NCBI GenBank assembly: GCA_034430155.1
Contig: DAOUET010000022.1
Coordinates: forward strand, 1 to 56,076
Direction of reading: 5' to 3'
Origin: DAOUET01 sp034430155
GTDB lineage: Bacteria; Chloroflexota; Anaerolineae; Anaerolineales; UBA4823
DNA: 56,076 nucleotides
Under the pieces are notes generated by a model. The model saw nothing but the letters and a program-made list of their open reading frames with translations, did no database searches and had not been told where the DNA came from. The translations under genes were made by a program, and so were the position numbers. Positions 1 through 9,227 of this stretch are shown here, one piece after another. Positions within the stretch are counted from its first letter, which is position 1; each line of letters opens with the position of its first letter.

Positions 1-313
1 CTATGGCGATTTTAAGTCCAAAGTGCCTTCAGAGGAATTTAACCCCTGCTGACCTACTAATGGAGCAACCAAAACAAAGTCGGACAATTTGCTATATTAA
101 TGTCACTCTAAGCCGCCTAAGAAAGCGAAGAGTCCATATTACGACCGTTTTAATCGAGCAATTCAGGGATTCTTCGGTCGCTTTGCTCCCTCAGAATGAC
201 ACCTTGCCATGTCAATTGTACGACTTCAGTCTGATTCGTCAATAAGATAGATTTGCCGTTATCGGATTGTATTCTACCCTAAACCCAAGATTTAAACCTG
301 TGTTTATTGGTCG
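1..313. other. Left-edge stretch without a convincing gene
   Basis: No gene is supported here. An 80-codon open frame exists on the plus strand, but it has no ribosome binding site, no recognisable domain and odd composition. Around 167-202 lies a segment reading GATTCTTCGGTCGC, then GCTCCCTCAGAATGACA after a few bases. From memory this motif recurs in intergenic regions of many environmental bacterial genomes. The rest shows no promoter or hairpin that I can support. Confidence 0.5.
164..203. repeat. Possible dispersed intergenic repeat copy
   Basis: A short imperfect inverted element bounded by ATTCT and AGAAT, with the characteristic core TTCGGTCGC-n-GCTCCCTCAG. Similar strings are, as I recall, common multi-copy intergenic repeats in Chloroflexota and other environmental genomes. 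Only one copy was noticed in this window, so the repeat status rests on memory, not on the sequence here. Confidence 0.3.
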
Positions 314-904
314 TCAAAGCTCTCGGGCGCGCAATTGATTAATGAAGAAGTCATATGCGGTTGCCTGCGCTGGGGTAAGTTGCTCCTTACCCTGGACTAC
401 GAATTCGAAATAATCCTGAGCGATTTGAGCTTGTTGCTCGCGGTTGTAATCCCTAAATCGCTTGTTGGTCCCCTGATCGGCGACCAACCCATCCGGCCCG
501 CCATAATGGTAAGCGGTCGCACCTTGCTCGAGCTGGGCTTTTAGGGCTTGCCACATATATTTTGTGCCCACTTGCTCGAACTGGCACACATGCGTCAATT
601 CGTGCACCACGATGGCCAGCGGTGTCTCTTCGGGCAGGTTCAAGGTGTGGAAAGTGGTGAAAGCGCGCTGGCTGTTGCGCCTGAAAATAAGTTTTAACCG
701 CCCTCCCTGGGACACCCGTACTTTCTGGTAACCAATTGGCGCGGAGCCCAGCACCGAGGAGGCTGAATCAATTTGCTCCTGGCTTAGGCTATGAGCTTTG
801 TTCAGCCGCTGCCAGAGGAATTCAAAGATGACCGGTCCCCTCAGTTTATCGAAAGCCGGTGAAAACCATATTAGCGCAGACACCAACTTGGGTAATATTT
901 GCAT
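314..904 (-). CDS. Putative zinc-metallopeptidase-like protein (HExxH)
   Basis: A 196-residue protein. The clear signature is HELTH (HExxH) around residue 101, followed by an alpha-helical stretch with several Glu residues (LKAQLEQGATAY) that could supply a third zinc ligand. This resembles DUF4157/SprT-like small metallopeptidase folds, but I cannot name the family. A GTG 21 nt upstream is possible. The ATG at 904 is preferred because a GGTGAG ribosome binding site lies 6 nt before it. There is no signal peptide. The gene stands alone, with the FecR-type gene upstream on the same strand behind its own terminator. Substrate and activity are unknown; it could be a catalytically inert member of the fold. 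Confidence 0.65.
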   Translation of the reverse strand: MQILPKLVSALIWFSPAFDKLRGPVIFEFLWQRLNKAHSLSQEQIDSASSVLGSAPIGYQKVRVSQGGRLKLIFRRNSQRAFTTFHTLNLPEETPLAIVVHELTHVCQFEQVGTKYMWQALKAQLEQGATAYHYGGPDGLVADQGTNKRFRDYNREQQAQIAQDYFEFVVQGKEQLTPAQATAYDFFINQLRAREL

Positions 905-1057
905 TTGCTCACCTTGCGGCAGCACTTAGGCTTGGCCATCGTGGTGGATGTGGATTAGGTGTCAACACCTGCATAATTGGCGTGACACGCAGGCGCTGCA
1001 GGCGATTATATCCTGAACTTGATCGCTTTTCTCTAGAAATAGATCTAGATTTAGATA

Positions 1058-1087
1058 GAAAAGCAGGCCTCCAAAATCGAGGCCTGC
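1058..1087 (-). terminator. Rho-independent terminator of the sigma/FecR operon
   Basis: A perfect 9-bp stem (GCAGGCCTC / GAGGCCTGC at 1063-1071 and 1079-1087) with a 7-nt loop. On the minus strand it is followed by TTTTC. It sits about 45 nt downstream of the stop codon at 1131. Confidence 0.85.
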
Positions 1088-1130
1088 TGGGTTGCTTCAC
1101 TCACCAGAATTTACCCCAGATTTTTCTGGT

Positions 1131-3128
1131 TTATGGTTTGCCTTTATCTTTAGCGGGGTTTTCCATCAGCGTTTTTCTGATCTCACCCCAGTTCATCCCT
1201 TTGCCCTTCATGGCGAAGATGTCAGCAGCAGGTGTGCCGGTTTGAGCGCTCAGCTTATAGGCCTGGTTGATATCGCCGAAGCCGAATCCTTGACAATACC
1301 AATCCATGACCTGCTCGTAGCTTACGCCATATTTGCGTGCCAGATTGAGCCCTGCCGGGTGTTGTTCGGTTGAACCGCTGCAATCCACGGCGCCTTTCCC
1401 TTTGGTTACGGCTCCAGGGGGTTCTGGCGTGGTATTAGCGGCGATATCTGGTACCTCCACAGTGGTCGTCATGGTGGTGGTTGGCGTGATGTTTGCCACC
1501 AGGCTGGGCACTTGTTTCTTGATGAGGCCCCAGCCCAATCCGGAACGTCGCATCTCGAAGATCTGCTCCACGGGGAAGTCGTATAGCTTGCTCAAGCCAT
1601 AGGCCAGGTCGATCTCACCAAATCCGAAATGCTGGCAGAACCAACCCATGATCTCGGTGTAATCGACGCCATACTCTGCCGCCAACTTACTGGCCTTAGG
1701 TGGGGGGTTTGCGCCGGTGCAATCCACAACCGGGATTGGTGCACGGGCTGTTTCCGTCATGGTAATGGTTGGCGTGATTACCTCTGAGGTTGAGGTTTCA
1801 CTGGGCTCAGGGGTGGGTTCCTCGGGCTTTTCTTCCAGCGATTCGATTTCCGTAGCCAACCAGCTACCGTCTTTTAAGATCTTAAAGGTCACTCTCACCG
1901 GATTCCCTAACCTGAGATCATCGCTCAGGTCTGTGTTTTCATCGACGAGCACAGTCCTTCCACCGATCTCCCATTGGGTCCTTCCATTAGTATCGGCTTC
2001 TGTCCCCACCGATTCTAGAATGCCCGTAAATCTGCCAAATTGAGAATAGTCCCCGGCTATCATAATGCTGTCAGCCACCAGCTGGCCAGTCTCTGTAATG
2101 TGGCCTTCTACAATCACATCCTCGCCGACCTGCGGGTCGCCGCCGATTACGGTTTCACCGGGCACCACCGTGAATTCAATCCCCAACACCGCCCAGGTAT
2201 TGGTGATTTCATCTTTAGCGGTTAATTCCCCTTGTAGGCTGAATTCGTAAGCAGGCGGATCGGGCGCCTCGCCTGGTTGGGCATTAGTCACCTGTCCTGC
2301 TTCTAGCGCTATTTCTTTTTCAAAGCTTTTGACCAACACCTCCCCGGAGCTCACCGAGAACCGGGATCTGCCGGTTGGGTCTACTGCCACGCTGAAAGTA
2401 GTGCCATGTACGCTGGCGGAACCGTAAGGCGTGAGCACCACGTAGGAGCTGTTTTTGCCCATAAACGGCACCACACTGTGTAAAGTCTTACCGGCTGTCT
2501 GGGTGAGCGCCACGTGGATCACCTTCCCCCAACCCCCTTCAACTTCTGAAAGCATTATATCGGCATTGGACTCTAGCGTCGTCCGGCTGCCATCGAAGAA
2601 AACCAGCATAACGCTTGAGTCCGTTTGGGTGCGAATGCGTTGGCCGGCGCCCACCTGTTCACCATTCGTGGCTGCCTTCCAAACGCCGCTGATATCCGTT
2701 GAAGCCACTTCCACTTGTCCCGAGATATCCGTAAGTGTGGCAGCCCGCGACCCGCTTGGCCCGTTTATCCACATAAGTACCCCAAACATCGTTGCAGACA
2801 TCATTATCAATAGCACTAAAACTCCAGCAAATGCCGGTGCGATAGCCCAACGTAGCGAGCCTAATTCAAGCCGGCGATGACCATTACGCGCCCCAGGGCG
2901 TGACGGCAGGCTGACCTCTTGAGCTGCAGCCAGGATTTTTTGCTTTAGCGTGTGGATATAAGCTAACTGTGGTTTTGGATGGGGCAGGTTTTGCATTGCA
3001 GCTGCCAGACTAATCAACGGTACCAGATCGTTCATTTCTTCCGGAAGATCTGCCAGCACCTTACCAAGCGGGGTGCCATTTTCGATGGCGGTCAAATGCT
3101 TTTGTAAAAGATCATCCTTGCTAGACAT
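1131..3128 (-). CDS. FecR/DUF5666 anti-sigma-like membrane protein with two C-terminal repeat modules
   Basis: A 665-residue protein, probable partner of the ECF sigma factor whose stop codon it overlaps by 8 nt. The ATG at 3128 has GGAAGG upstream; an earlier start at 3158 would overlap further and is less likely. Order seen: a cytoplasmic helical N-terminus (1-90); one transmembrane helix (about 95-120); a FecR-like domain (about 135-280, with GQRIRTQTDSSVMLVFFDGS and VHGTTFSV motifs); two DUF5666-like beta segments (about 295-440); a Pro/Thr/Glu linker; then two copies of a module of about 70 residues (467-540 and 580-650). Each module has a Cys near its start, YGV-Y-E/Q-MGWFCQ-FGFG or its equivalent, and a closing GWG-I motif. 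FecR proteins relay or restrain ECF sigma activity. The extracellular repeats may sense a ligand, which is an inference. Confidence 0.75.
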   Translation of the reverse strand: MSSKDDLLQKHLTAIENGTPLGKVLADLPEEMNDLVPLISLAAAMQNLPHPKPQLAYIHTLKQKILAAAQEVSLPSRPGARNGHRRLELGSLRWAIAPAFAGVLVLLIMMSATMFGVLMWINGPSGSRAATLTDISGQVEVASTDISGVWKAATNGEQVGAGQRIRTQTDSSVMLVFFDGSRTTLESNADIMLSEVEGGWGKVIHVALTQTAGKTLHSVVPFMGKNSSYVVLTPYGSASVHGTTFSVAVDPTGRSRFSVSSGEVLVKSFEKEIALEAGQVTNAQPGEAPDPPAYEFSLQGELTAKDEITNTWAVLGIEFTVVPGETVIGGDPQVGEDVIVEGHITETGQLVADSIMIAGDYSQFGRFTGILESVGTEADTNGRTQWEIGGRTVLVDENTDLSDDLRLGNPVRVTFKILKDGSWLATEIESLEEKPEEPTPEPSETSTSEVITPTITMTETARAPIPVVDCTGANPPPKASKLAAEYGVDYTEIMGWFCQHFGFGEIDLAYGLSKLYDFPVEQIFEMRRSGLGWGLIKKQVPSLVANITPTTTMTTTVEVPDIAANTTPEPPGAVTKGKGAVDCSGSTEQHPAGLNLARKYGVSYEQVMDWYCQGFGFGDINQAYKLSAQTGTPAADIFAMKGKGMNWGEIRKTLMENPAKDKGKP

Positions 3129-3672
3129 AATTGACCTTCCATTCAGAGAGAATTTCACGCAGCGCTATCAAGCCGCGGCGTTGCAGGCCTTTGATCGCAT
3201 CTTCACTCTTGTTGAGCGACTGGGCTACCTCCGCAATTGGCAAACCGGATACGAAACGAAGCACGATCACATCGCGTTGTTCTTCGGTCAGATTGGCCAA
3301 GGCTTGCAACAACCCCTCGCTTGTCAGGTTTCGGTCTACCTCTTTATCCATATCTTCGACGGCTATTGTCATTTCTTCCTCCAACTGCACGTGATCGCGA
3401 ACCTCTGTTTTTCGAAAATGATCGTTGGCCAGATTGCGGGCAATTTGAAACAGCCAGGCCTGAAACGATGAACTGGGGGGCTGGAATCCTCCGATAAACC
3501 GGAGCATCCGCAGAAAGACCTCAGAAGTCAGGTCCTCGGCGGTTTGTTCGTTGCCCACCCGGTAGTACAGGTATCTGTAAACGCGTAGGTGATAATGTTC
3601 GTAGAGGGCGCTTATTACAGCCGTGTCACCGTTCTGGGCACGCGCAATAATTTCACTATTTATCTCGAGCAT
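3121..3672 (-). CDS. ECF-type RNA polymerase sigma factor
   Basis: 183 residues, the normal length for extracytoplasmic-function sigma-70 proteins. Region 2 is visible at about 30-85 (YRYLYYRVGNEQTAEDLTSE, then FQAWLFQIARN-ANDHFR), where it would bind core polymerase and melt the -10 element. Region 4 lies at about 125-175 (LTEEQRDVIVLRF, then GLPIAEVAQSLNKSEDAIK as the -35-reading helix-turn-helix). It is the first gene of a two-gene operon with the FecR-type protein; the ATG of the second gene lies inside this gene's stop region, so translation is probably coupled. Its target promoters are not visible. A TATAAT-like box lies upstream at 3703-3708 (minus). Confidence 0.9.
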   Translation of the reverse strand: MLEINSEIIARAQNGDTAVISALYEHYHLRVYRYLYYRVGNEQTAEDLTSEVFLRMLRFIGGFQPPSSSFQAWLFQIARNLANDHFRKTEVRDHVQLEEEMTIAVEDMDKEVDRNLTSEGLLQALANLTEEQRDVIVLRFVSGLPIAEVAQSLNKSEDAIKGLQRRGLIALREILSEWKVNYV

Positions 3673-4127
3673 TTTTCATCCAACCTGGCCAAGCCGGCTG
3701 TCATTATATATAACGATCTATGCCGTCGAAAAGAGTCGTTCGAATTTCAGTCTTTATTGTCTCTTAATCGAATACGTCAAAAAGTTAATCAAATTTGGGA
3801 TCTTCGGTCTGCTATGCTGTTTTATAGACCCCACCAACTTATCTTCATAGGTCGCCTATTGCAGAAAGGCAGGTTCTTATTATAAATCTTTCTTTGAGGC
3901 ATGATGTTATCTCTTTGCCCTTTTTCATTTTGTTTGCCTGCGGGGGTGCATGCTAGATTGGGGGCGAATTTGCCAACCACCCCCCGTCTGGGGAGGAAAC
4001 TCCATTTAACCCAGGATTGACATACACGCGCCTGGGGTAATTATTTGCATTTTCACTGAACTTGAGATAGACTATATACGAGTTTATCACTCCGAATTCC
4101 ACCACATCAACGCTCTCCTAAAACCAG
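3673..4127. other. Divergent intergenic region between sigma factor and cyclase genes
   Basis: 455 nt separating two divergently transcribed genes. On the minus strand a TATAAT hexamer (3703-3708) could serve the sigma operon, but no good -35 was found. On the plus strand TTTTCA (4050-4055) and TATATA (4073-4078), 17 nt apart, are a weak candidate for the cyclase gene, and a separate TTGACA occurs at 4017. No gene or strong hairpin is seen. Confidence 0.45.
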
Positions 4128-5474
4128 ATGAGTTGGGATAACTTCTCTCGGACATGGTCGAGCATTTCTCTCCTTCTGGATTCGTCATGTTTTATCGCAT
4201 ATCTTCCTGAACGTCATGAGGTAGATCGGGTGGATAACGTGCTGCAATTACCCATTTCAATAATCACTCGCTTCGGTGCAGATGCGAGTGACTCGCCAGA
4301 GGTTCGCCTTCAAAAAAACCTTTTGACGGCAGGATGTTTCATGATCGTCCCGGCAGCCGCATTGTGGGGCAGCATCTATATGACTTTCGGTGAACCCCTC
4401 GCTGGTTCAATTTCATTATCCTATTCTGTTTTGACTGTCCTCAGCCTGCTCGTTTTTAGGCTTACTCGCCGGTATCGCTTTATTTTATTTACGCAGGTCG
4501 CCATGGGCCTGCTCATTCCCTTTTTGCAAACCGTTATCCTAGGCGGCTTTGTAAACTCCAGTGCGGTTATTTTATGGTCACTGATCAGTCCTTTAGGAGC
4601 CTTGCTCTTATTCGAAAACCGGATTGCGCGGCTGTGGTGGCTGACCTATATCATCCTGGTGATTATCGGTGCTTTCTTGCAGCCTTTTCTGCGGGTTATT
4701 AATAACCTGCCTTTGGTGCTCATCGTTGTCTTTTTTGCGCTTAATATCATTGCCGTTTCCAGCATTGCTTTTATCACTCTGAATTATTTCCTCTCTGAAA
4801 AGAACCGGGCTTATCGATTGCTGCATATTGAGGAACAGAAAAGCGAGAGTTTATTGCTGAACATTTTGCCTCGCGATGTTGCGGCCATACTGAAAAATGA
4901 AAACCGCACTATTGCCGAACAATTTGATCGAGCAAGCATCCTCTTTGCTGATCTGGTTGGTTTTACCCCTCTGACTGCCAAATTAGCGCCGGTTGAAATG
5001 GTTAACCTGCTCAACGAGATTTTTTCTTTTTTCGATTCCCTGGTGGATAAATACGATCTGGAGAAAATCCGTACCATCGGTGATAATTATATGATTGCCT
5101 CGGGAGTGCCGCGCCGCCGCTCTGATCACGCCGAGGTGCTTGCCCGTATGGCTATTGAGATGAATGCCTACCTGCAAAATCGCACTCCTAAGGACGGCGA
5201 GCACATTGAGTTTCGCATGGGTATAAACTCGGGTCCGGTAGTGGGAGGTGTAATTGGTCGCAAGAAATTCGCTTACGACCTATGGGGTGATGTGGTTAAC
5301 ATTGCCAGCCGGATGGAATCCCAGGGTGTAGCTGGTAAGATTCAGATATCCCCGGCCACCTATGCATTGATCAAATCCAAATTTATCTGCGATCCACGCG
5401 GCACAATCAGCGTTAAGGGTCGAGGCGAAATGCAAACCTGGTTTTTATTAGGAGAAAAACACCCGGCTTCTTGA
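4128..5474 (+). CDS. Membrane-bound class III adenylate/guanylate cyclase
   Basis: 448 residues. About six hydrophobic helices occupy roughly 65-230, followed by a short helical connector (EEQKSESLLLNILPRDVAAIL) and a class III cyclase catalytic domain (about 260-440). Metal-binding Asp residues are present in ILFADLVGFT and IRTIGDNYM. The substrate-selecting positions read Lys (EKIRTIGD) and Asp (YDLWGD), the pair typical of ATP-using enzymes. The transition-state Asn and Arg are present in VVNIASRME. So cAMP is the likely product, by family rules. No Shine-Dalgarno precedes the ATG at 4128; a GTG at 4230 with GAGGT upstream is a plausible alternative that would shorten the unconserved N-terminus by 34 residues. 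The signal sensed by the membrane part is unknown. Confidence 0.85.
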   Translation: MSWDNFSRTWSSISLLLDSSCFIAYLPERHEVDRVDNVLQLPISIITRFGADASDSPEVRLQKNLLTAGCFMIVPAAALWGSIYMTFGEPLAGSISLSYSVLTVLSLLVFRLTRRYRFILFTQVAMGLLIPFLQTVILGGFVNSSAVILWSLISPLGALLLFENRIARLWWLTYIILVIIGAFLQPFLRVINNLPLVLIVVFFALNIIAVSSIAFITLNYFLSEKNRAYRLLHIEEQKSESLLLNILPRDVAAILKNENRTIAEQFDRASILFADLVGFTPLTAKLAPVEMVNLLNEIFSFFDSLVDKYDLEKIRTIGDNYMIASGVPRRRSDHAEVLARMAIEMNAYLQNRTPKDGEHIEFRMGINSGPVVGGVIGRKKFAYDLWGDVVNIASRMESQGVAGKIQISPATYALIKSKFICDPRGTISVKGRGEMQTWFLLGEKHPAS

Positions 5475-5568
5475 ATTGTTAAAGGGAACTGGCCGGTTGG
5501 TTCTCGTCTGATTTGTATAATCGATTAAATTTGTCGTCACCACCCATACGAAAAGGAGATATGCAATC

Positions 5569-6747
5569 ATGGCCAAAAAGAGCAAATCAGCCAAGCAAGA
5601 TAAGAAGAAAGTCATGGTCTTCATTGGTACCAGTAAGGGTGGCGTGGTGTTAACCAGCGGTCCCAAACGCAAAAAGTGGCAGGTTAGCGACTTGTTGTTC
5701 AAGAGCTGGCGAGTTATGCACATGAATCTCGATGTTCGCCATCAGCGCTTGCATGCTGCTCTTGCCCATGATGTCTATGGTCCCAGCACCCATTATTCCG
5801 ATGATTATGGCGCCAGCTGGACTCAGGCTCAGCAAGTTCCAACGTTTAGGCGGGCTTCCGCCTCGGGGCGTCCCCCTGGCACACCTACTGAAGCCGCCGA
5901 TGAAGGATCTGCCAGGGATACACCTGAGAAGATCCTCAAGGTCTGGAATATCACCCCCGGTCGTGATTCAGAGCCTGGCGTTCTGTACGCTGGCGCCGAA
6001 CCCGCTGCGCTCTTTAAATCCCAGGATAACGGCCAGACCTGGACTCTCAACGAAGCGCTTTATAATCATCCTCACCGCCAAAAATGGTTTCCGGGTGCGG
6101 GGGGTCTTTGCTTACATACCATCATCCCTGACCCAAGCAGCAAAAAACGCATGTACATTGCCATTTCCGCTGGCGGTTGCTATTACACCGGCGACAGCGG
6201 TCTCACCTGGGAAGCGCGCAACAAGAACGTGCGGGCTGACTTTCTCCCAGATAAATTCCCCGAATTCGGTCAGTGCGTTCATAAAATCGCAATCCATCCC
6301 TCACAACCTCAGGTGCTCTACCAGCAAAACCATTGTGGCATCTATCGCAGTGACAACGCTGGTAAGGATTGGATCGACATTGGCGAGGGCAGGTTGCCCA
6401 GCCGCTTCGGCTTCCCCATCGCGGTCCATCCTCATGACCCACAGACAATCTATGTCGTGCTAGAAGAGAGCGATGAATACCACCTGAGCGTGGATGATCG
6501 CTTTGCTGTTTGGCGCAGTCAGGATGCTGGTGAAACTTGGCGCCGCCTCACCAAGGGTTTGCCCAAGCGTGCTCACCTGGTTGTCTTGCGCGAGGCCATG
6601 GCTTTGGACAATCTGGACGAGCCCGGCGTGTACGTCGGCACCAACACAGGCCAGCTCTTCTATAGCCCGGACGCCGGCGATAATTGGGATTTGCTGGTCG
6701 ATTTCCTGCCGCCGATCCTCTCTGTGGAGGCTGCCGTCGTCGGTTGA
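5569..6747 (+). CDS. Asp-box (BNR/sialidase-like) beta-propeller protein
   Basis: 392 residues with no signal peptide and a basic N-terminus (MAKKSKSAKQDKKK). At least six Asp-box motifs of the S-x-D-x-G-x-x-W type occur (for example SDDYGASW, SQDNGQTW, SGDSGLTW, SDNAGKDW, SQDAGETW, SPDAGDNW), spaced as in a beta-propeller. Such proteins are often labelled exo-alpha-sialidase or VPS10/YCF48-like, but no sialidase FRIP motif or catalytic triad is seen, so an enzymatic function should not be assumed. A strong AAAAGGAGA site precedes the ATG. It sits 94 nt after the cyclase gene, on the same strand, and may be co-transcribed. The role is unknown. Confidence 0.75.
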   Translation: MAKKSKSAKQDKKKVMVFIGTSKGGVVLTSGPKRKKWQVSDLLFKSWRVMHMNLDVRHQRLHAALAHDVYGPSTHYSDDYGASWTQAQQVPTFRRASASGRPPGTPTEAADEGSARDTPEKILKVWNITPGRDSEPGVLYAGAEPAALFKSQDNGQTWTLNEALYNHPHRQKWFPGAGGLCLHTIIPDPSSKKRMYIAISAGGCYYTGDSGLTWEARNKNVRADFLPDKFPEFGQCVHKIAIHPSQPQVLYQQNHCGIYRSDNAGKDWIDIGEGRLPSRFGFPIAVHPHDPQTIYVVLEESDEYHLSVDDRFAVWRSQDAGETWRRLTKGLPKRAHLVVLREAMALDNLDEPGVYVGTNTGQLFYSPDAGDNWDLLVDFLPPILSVEAAVVG

Positions 6748-6957
6748 GGAGTCGTCACGCACCTCGATCTGAGACCTCCCCGAGGGGTCGCCTCGCGCGA
6801 CCCTATCCGTTTCGGGCAAGCTTGATTGTAAATAAATCCTGGTGGTCCAGCTTGGCTGGATTATTCAGGTTTTGATTTGAGCGCCTTTGCTCGGATGTGT
6901 GCTCCATAGCCGTGAAATAGATCTCGCAAGTGCTGCTGAGTTGTTCTATCAGCAACC
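6748..6957. other. Intergenic stretch downstream of the Asp-box protein
   Basis: No gene is seen. It is followed by the symmetrical terminator at 6958-6995. From there to the next start codon (7143) no convincing promoter was identified. Confidence 0.4.
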
Positions 6958-6995
6958 AAAAGGGGCTGTCCTGGAATTTCGGGACAGCCCCTTTT
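6958..6995 (+). terminator. Bidirectional rho-independent terminator
   Basis: AAAA, then a perfect 10-bp stem GGGGCTGTCC / GGACAGCCCC (6962-6971 and 6982-6991) with a 10-nt loop, then TTTT. Its symmetry would let it act on both strands. It ends the cyclase/Asp-box transcription unit, about 210 nt after the stop codon. Confidence 0.85.
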
Positions 6996-7142
6996 GAATG
7001 TGTCTATCGCAGATTTCCCATTCTTGGTATGATTGCCTTGCTAAATACTGTCTGAGCAGCTTCCGGTTTGTGTTTCGGATGACCTTTTGGGTAAACCTCT
7101 GAATGATTGCGACCGAGCGATATTGAAGATCCATCCATCGCT

Positions 7143-9185
7143 ATGAAAGTAAAATTTTCGAGCAAGACCATACCTCTGGCTTTGATCGCGGTTTGTGTGG
7201 CAGCTTTTGGGTTGCTTATCCCCTTTCTTGGTTTCTATCAAGACGATTGGCACCCGGTTTATTATGGCTTCTCGCGGGGTTTATCCAGCCTGTGGGAATT
7301 GTTTTTCTACGATAGCCGCCCCTTTGCTGCTGCTATCTTTGTTGTCGGTTTTCAAGCCATTGGGTTCAAGCCGTTTCACTGGCATATACTGGCCTTAGCG
7401 CTTCGAATTCTCACGGTTATTTTCACCTGGCTTTTTCTATCCGATATCTGGCCCCTGCACAAACGCCAGGTGACTTGGGTAGCCATTCTCTTCGCCATCT
7501 ATCCCCTTTTTAAACTTCAGGCCCTATCCTTAATCTACACTATCCATTGGACGGGATTCTTCTTATACAGTGTTTCGGTTTGGGCAATGGTGAAATCCGT
7601 GCGCAAGCCTGGTTATTTCTGGGCGTTCACGACCCTTTCTTTGCTGACTGCGGGGTTGCATTTGATCCTTTTGGAATACTATGCCGGGATCGAGTTGATC
7701 CGCCCGTTTATCCTTTGGCTGATCTTTTCTGAAGGTGACGAGACCTCCACCAATCGCCTAAAGCGCCTCGTGAAGGTTTGGTCACCTTATCTTTTGGTGT
7801 TGGTGGCTTTTGCTGTCTACCGTATTTTCTTTATCCCTGGACCAGTGAAGGGCTCGGTCGGGAACCAGCCCACGGTGGTCTTTGATTTTTTCAAAGCACC
7901 TGTGGAGACGGCCCTGCGCTTGCTGCAGGCTGCCTTGCAGGATACCATCGTGATCCTTTACGCGACCTGGAACAATGTCATCAACCCCGCCTTGTTTACT
8001 ATCACCCAACCTGCAAACCTGAAAACGTTACTCATCATAATCGCCGTCGCTTTAGCCTTGTTCCTCTATTTAGCTCGTTTAAAATTCTCACACCCGGCAC
8101 AAGCCACCCCAAAACCACCCTGGTACCGCTCAGCTCTCTTCATCGGCTTATCCCTGACCGTGCTGGGTCCTGTGCCGGCCTGGCTAACAGAACAATCAAT
8201 CTCCACTAATAATCCCTTGTGGAGTGATCGCTATGGATTGGCGGCCATGATTGGCGCCAGCCTGGTGGTTGTAGCTCTCCTGGAAGCTTTGATCGGGGAT
8301 CAGAAATATCGTTTGGTTGTGTTCTCTGCTTTGGTCGGGTTATCCGTTGGCTGGCACGTCTTTAACGGCAATGATTACCGCCGCTCCTGGATCAAACAGT
8401 CAGCCTTTTACTGGCAGCTGGCTTGGCGGGCGCCTTATATCCAACCCGGCACCGCTATTCTCTCTGACGGTGAAATTTTCCCTTATATGGGAGAATATCC
8501 CACCTCCTTTGCCCTCAACAGCCTTTATCCCAGGTTTGAGGACACCCGGGAGTTAAGCTATTATTTCTTCAGCGTCTCCAAGCACTTTGCAGGAAAAACC
8601 GAAGATCTCGTGCGGGGCATGCCGTTGAGGCAAACGGCCTATTCTTCAATTTTTTCGGGGAATAGCCGGGATGGTCTGGTGATCTTCTATGAACCGGAGC
8701 AGTACGAATGCTTGTGGGTGCTTGGGCCGGGGGACGCCGATATCCGCGCCCTGCCCGAGATCACCCGCCAAGTAGCCCCCCTCTCGAACCTGACGCGCAT
8801 CGTGCTCGATTCCCCCAAAGCCCATCCTGTCCCCGTCCAGATTTTTGGAAGCGAGCCTGGGCATACCTGGTGCTATTACTTCGAAAAAGCCGATCTGGCT
8901 CGCCAGTACCAGGACTGGCAAGAGGTGATTGCTCTATGGGGTCAGGCTTCCCAAAACGGCTTTGCTCCTGGTAATGGCGTCGAGTACCTGGCCTTCATCG
9001 AGGGTTTTGCCCATACTGGGGATTGGCAGGCGGCTGAGCAGATGACCTATACTGCCGAGGGGCTGACCCGGGTGATGGCTCCCAGCCTGTGCGCTACCTG
9101 GCAGCGCATCGAGGCAGATACCCAGCCTTCTGCTGCCCGCCAAGCGACCTTGGGGCGCCTGAATGAGGCTCTGCAATGCCCTTGA
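7143..9185 (+). CDS. GT-C-like multi-pass membrane protein, paralog 1
   Basis: 680 residues. The ATG at 7143 is chosen over a TTG at 7107 because it aligns exactly with the start of the downstream paralog (MKVKFSSKT versus MKIKFATKT). About ten to eleven hydrophobic helices fill residues 8-420. After the first helix comes an acidic pair in QDDWHP, the position where GT-C glycosyltransferases (GT39/PMT-like) carry their catalytic Asp; membrane glycosyl transfer from a lipid-linked donor is therefore suggested but unproven. Residues 430-680 form a soluble domain with Trp/Cys-rich motifs (GSEPGHTWCYYFEKADLARQ) and a TPR-like helical tail. No Shine-Dalgarno is obvious. It forms a tandem pair with the next gene, 42 nt away, probably co-transcribed. 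Confidence 0.7.
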   Translation: MKVKFSSKTIPLALIAVCVAAFGLLIPFLGFYQDDWHPVYYGFSRGLSSLWELFFYDSRPFAAAIFVVGFQAIGFKPFHWHILALALRILTVIFTWLFLSDIWPLHKRQVTWVAILFAIYPLFKLQALSLIYTIHWTGFFLYSVSVWAMVKSVRKPGYFWAFTTLSLLTAGLHLILLEYYAGIELIRPFILWLIFSEGDETSTNRLKRLVKVWSPYLLVLVAFAVYRIFFIPGPVKGSVGNQPTVVFDFFKAPVETALRLLQAALQDTIVILYATWNNVINPALFTITQPANLKTLLIIIAVALALFLYLARLKFSHPAQATPKPPWYRSALFIGLSLTVLGPVPAWLTEQSISTNNPLWSDRYGLAAMIGASLVVVALLEALIGDQKYRLVVFSALVGLSVGWHVFNGNDYRRSWIKQSAFYWQLAWRAPYIQPGTAILSDGEIFPYMGEYPTSFALNSLYPRFEDTRELSYYFFSVSKHFAGKTEDLVRGMPLRQTAYSSIFSGNSRDGLVIFYEPEQYECLWVLGPGDADIRALPEITRQVAPLSNLTRIVLDSPKAHPVPVQIFGSEPGHTWCYYFEKADLARQYQDWQEVIALWGQASQNGFAPGNGVEYLAFIEGFAHTGDWQAAEQMTYTAEGLTRVMAPSLCATWQRIEADTQPSAARQATLGRLNEALQCP

Positions 9186-9227
9186 TGCTCGTTTCAACCA
9201 ATCCGGACTGGCTCGTTTTCAAACGAT

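Noticed and set aside
3..245. 80-codon open frame at the left edge
   Set aside because: No ribosome binding site or domain; overlaps an apparent intergenic repeat.
859..1245. Plus-strand frame opposite the HExxH and FecR genes
   Set aside because: Antisense to two supported genes and across their terminator; low-complexity, no motif.
5475..5568. Separate promoter for the Asp-box protein
   Set aside because: No convincing hexamer pair; co-transcription with the cyclase gene is simpler.
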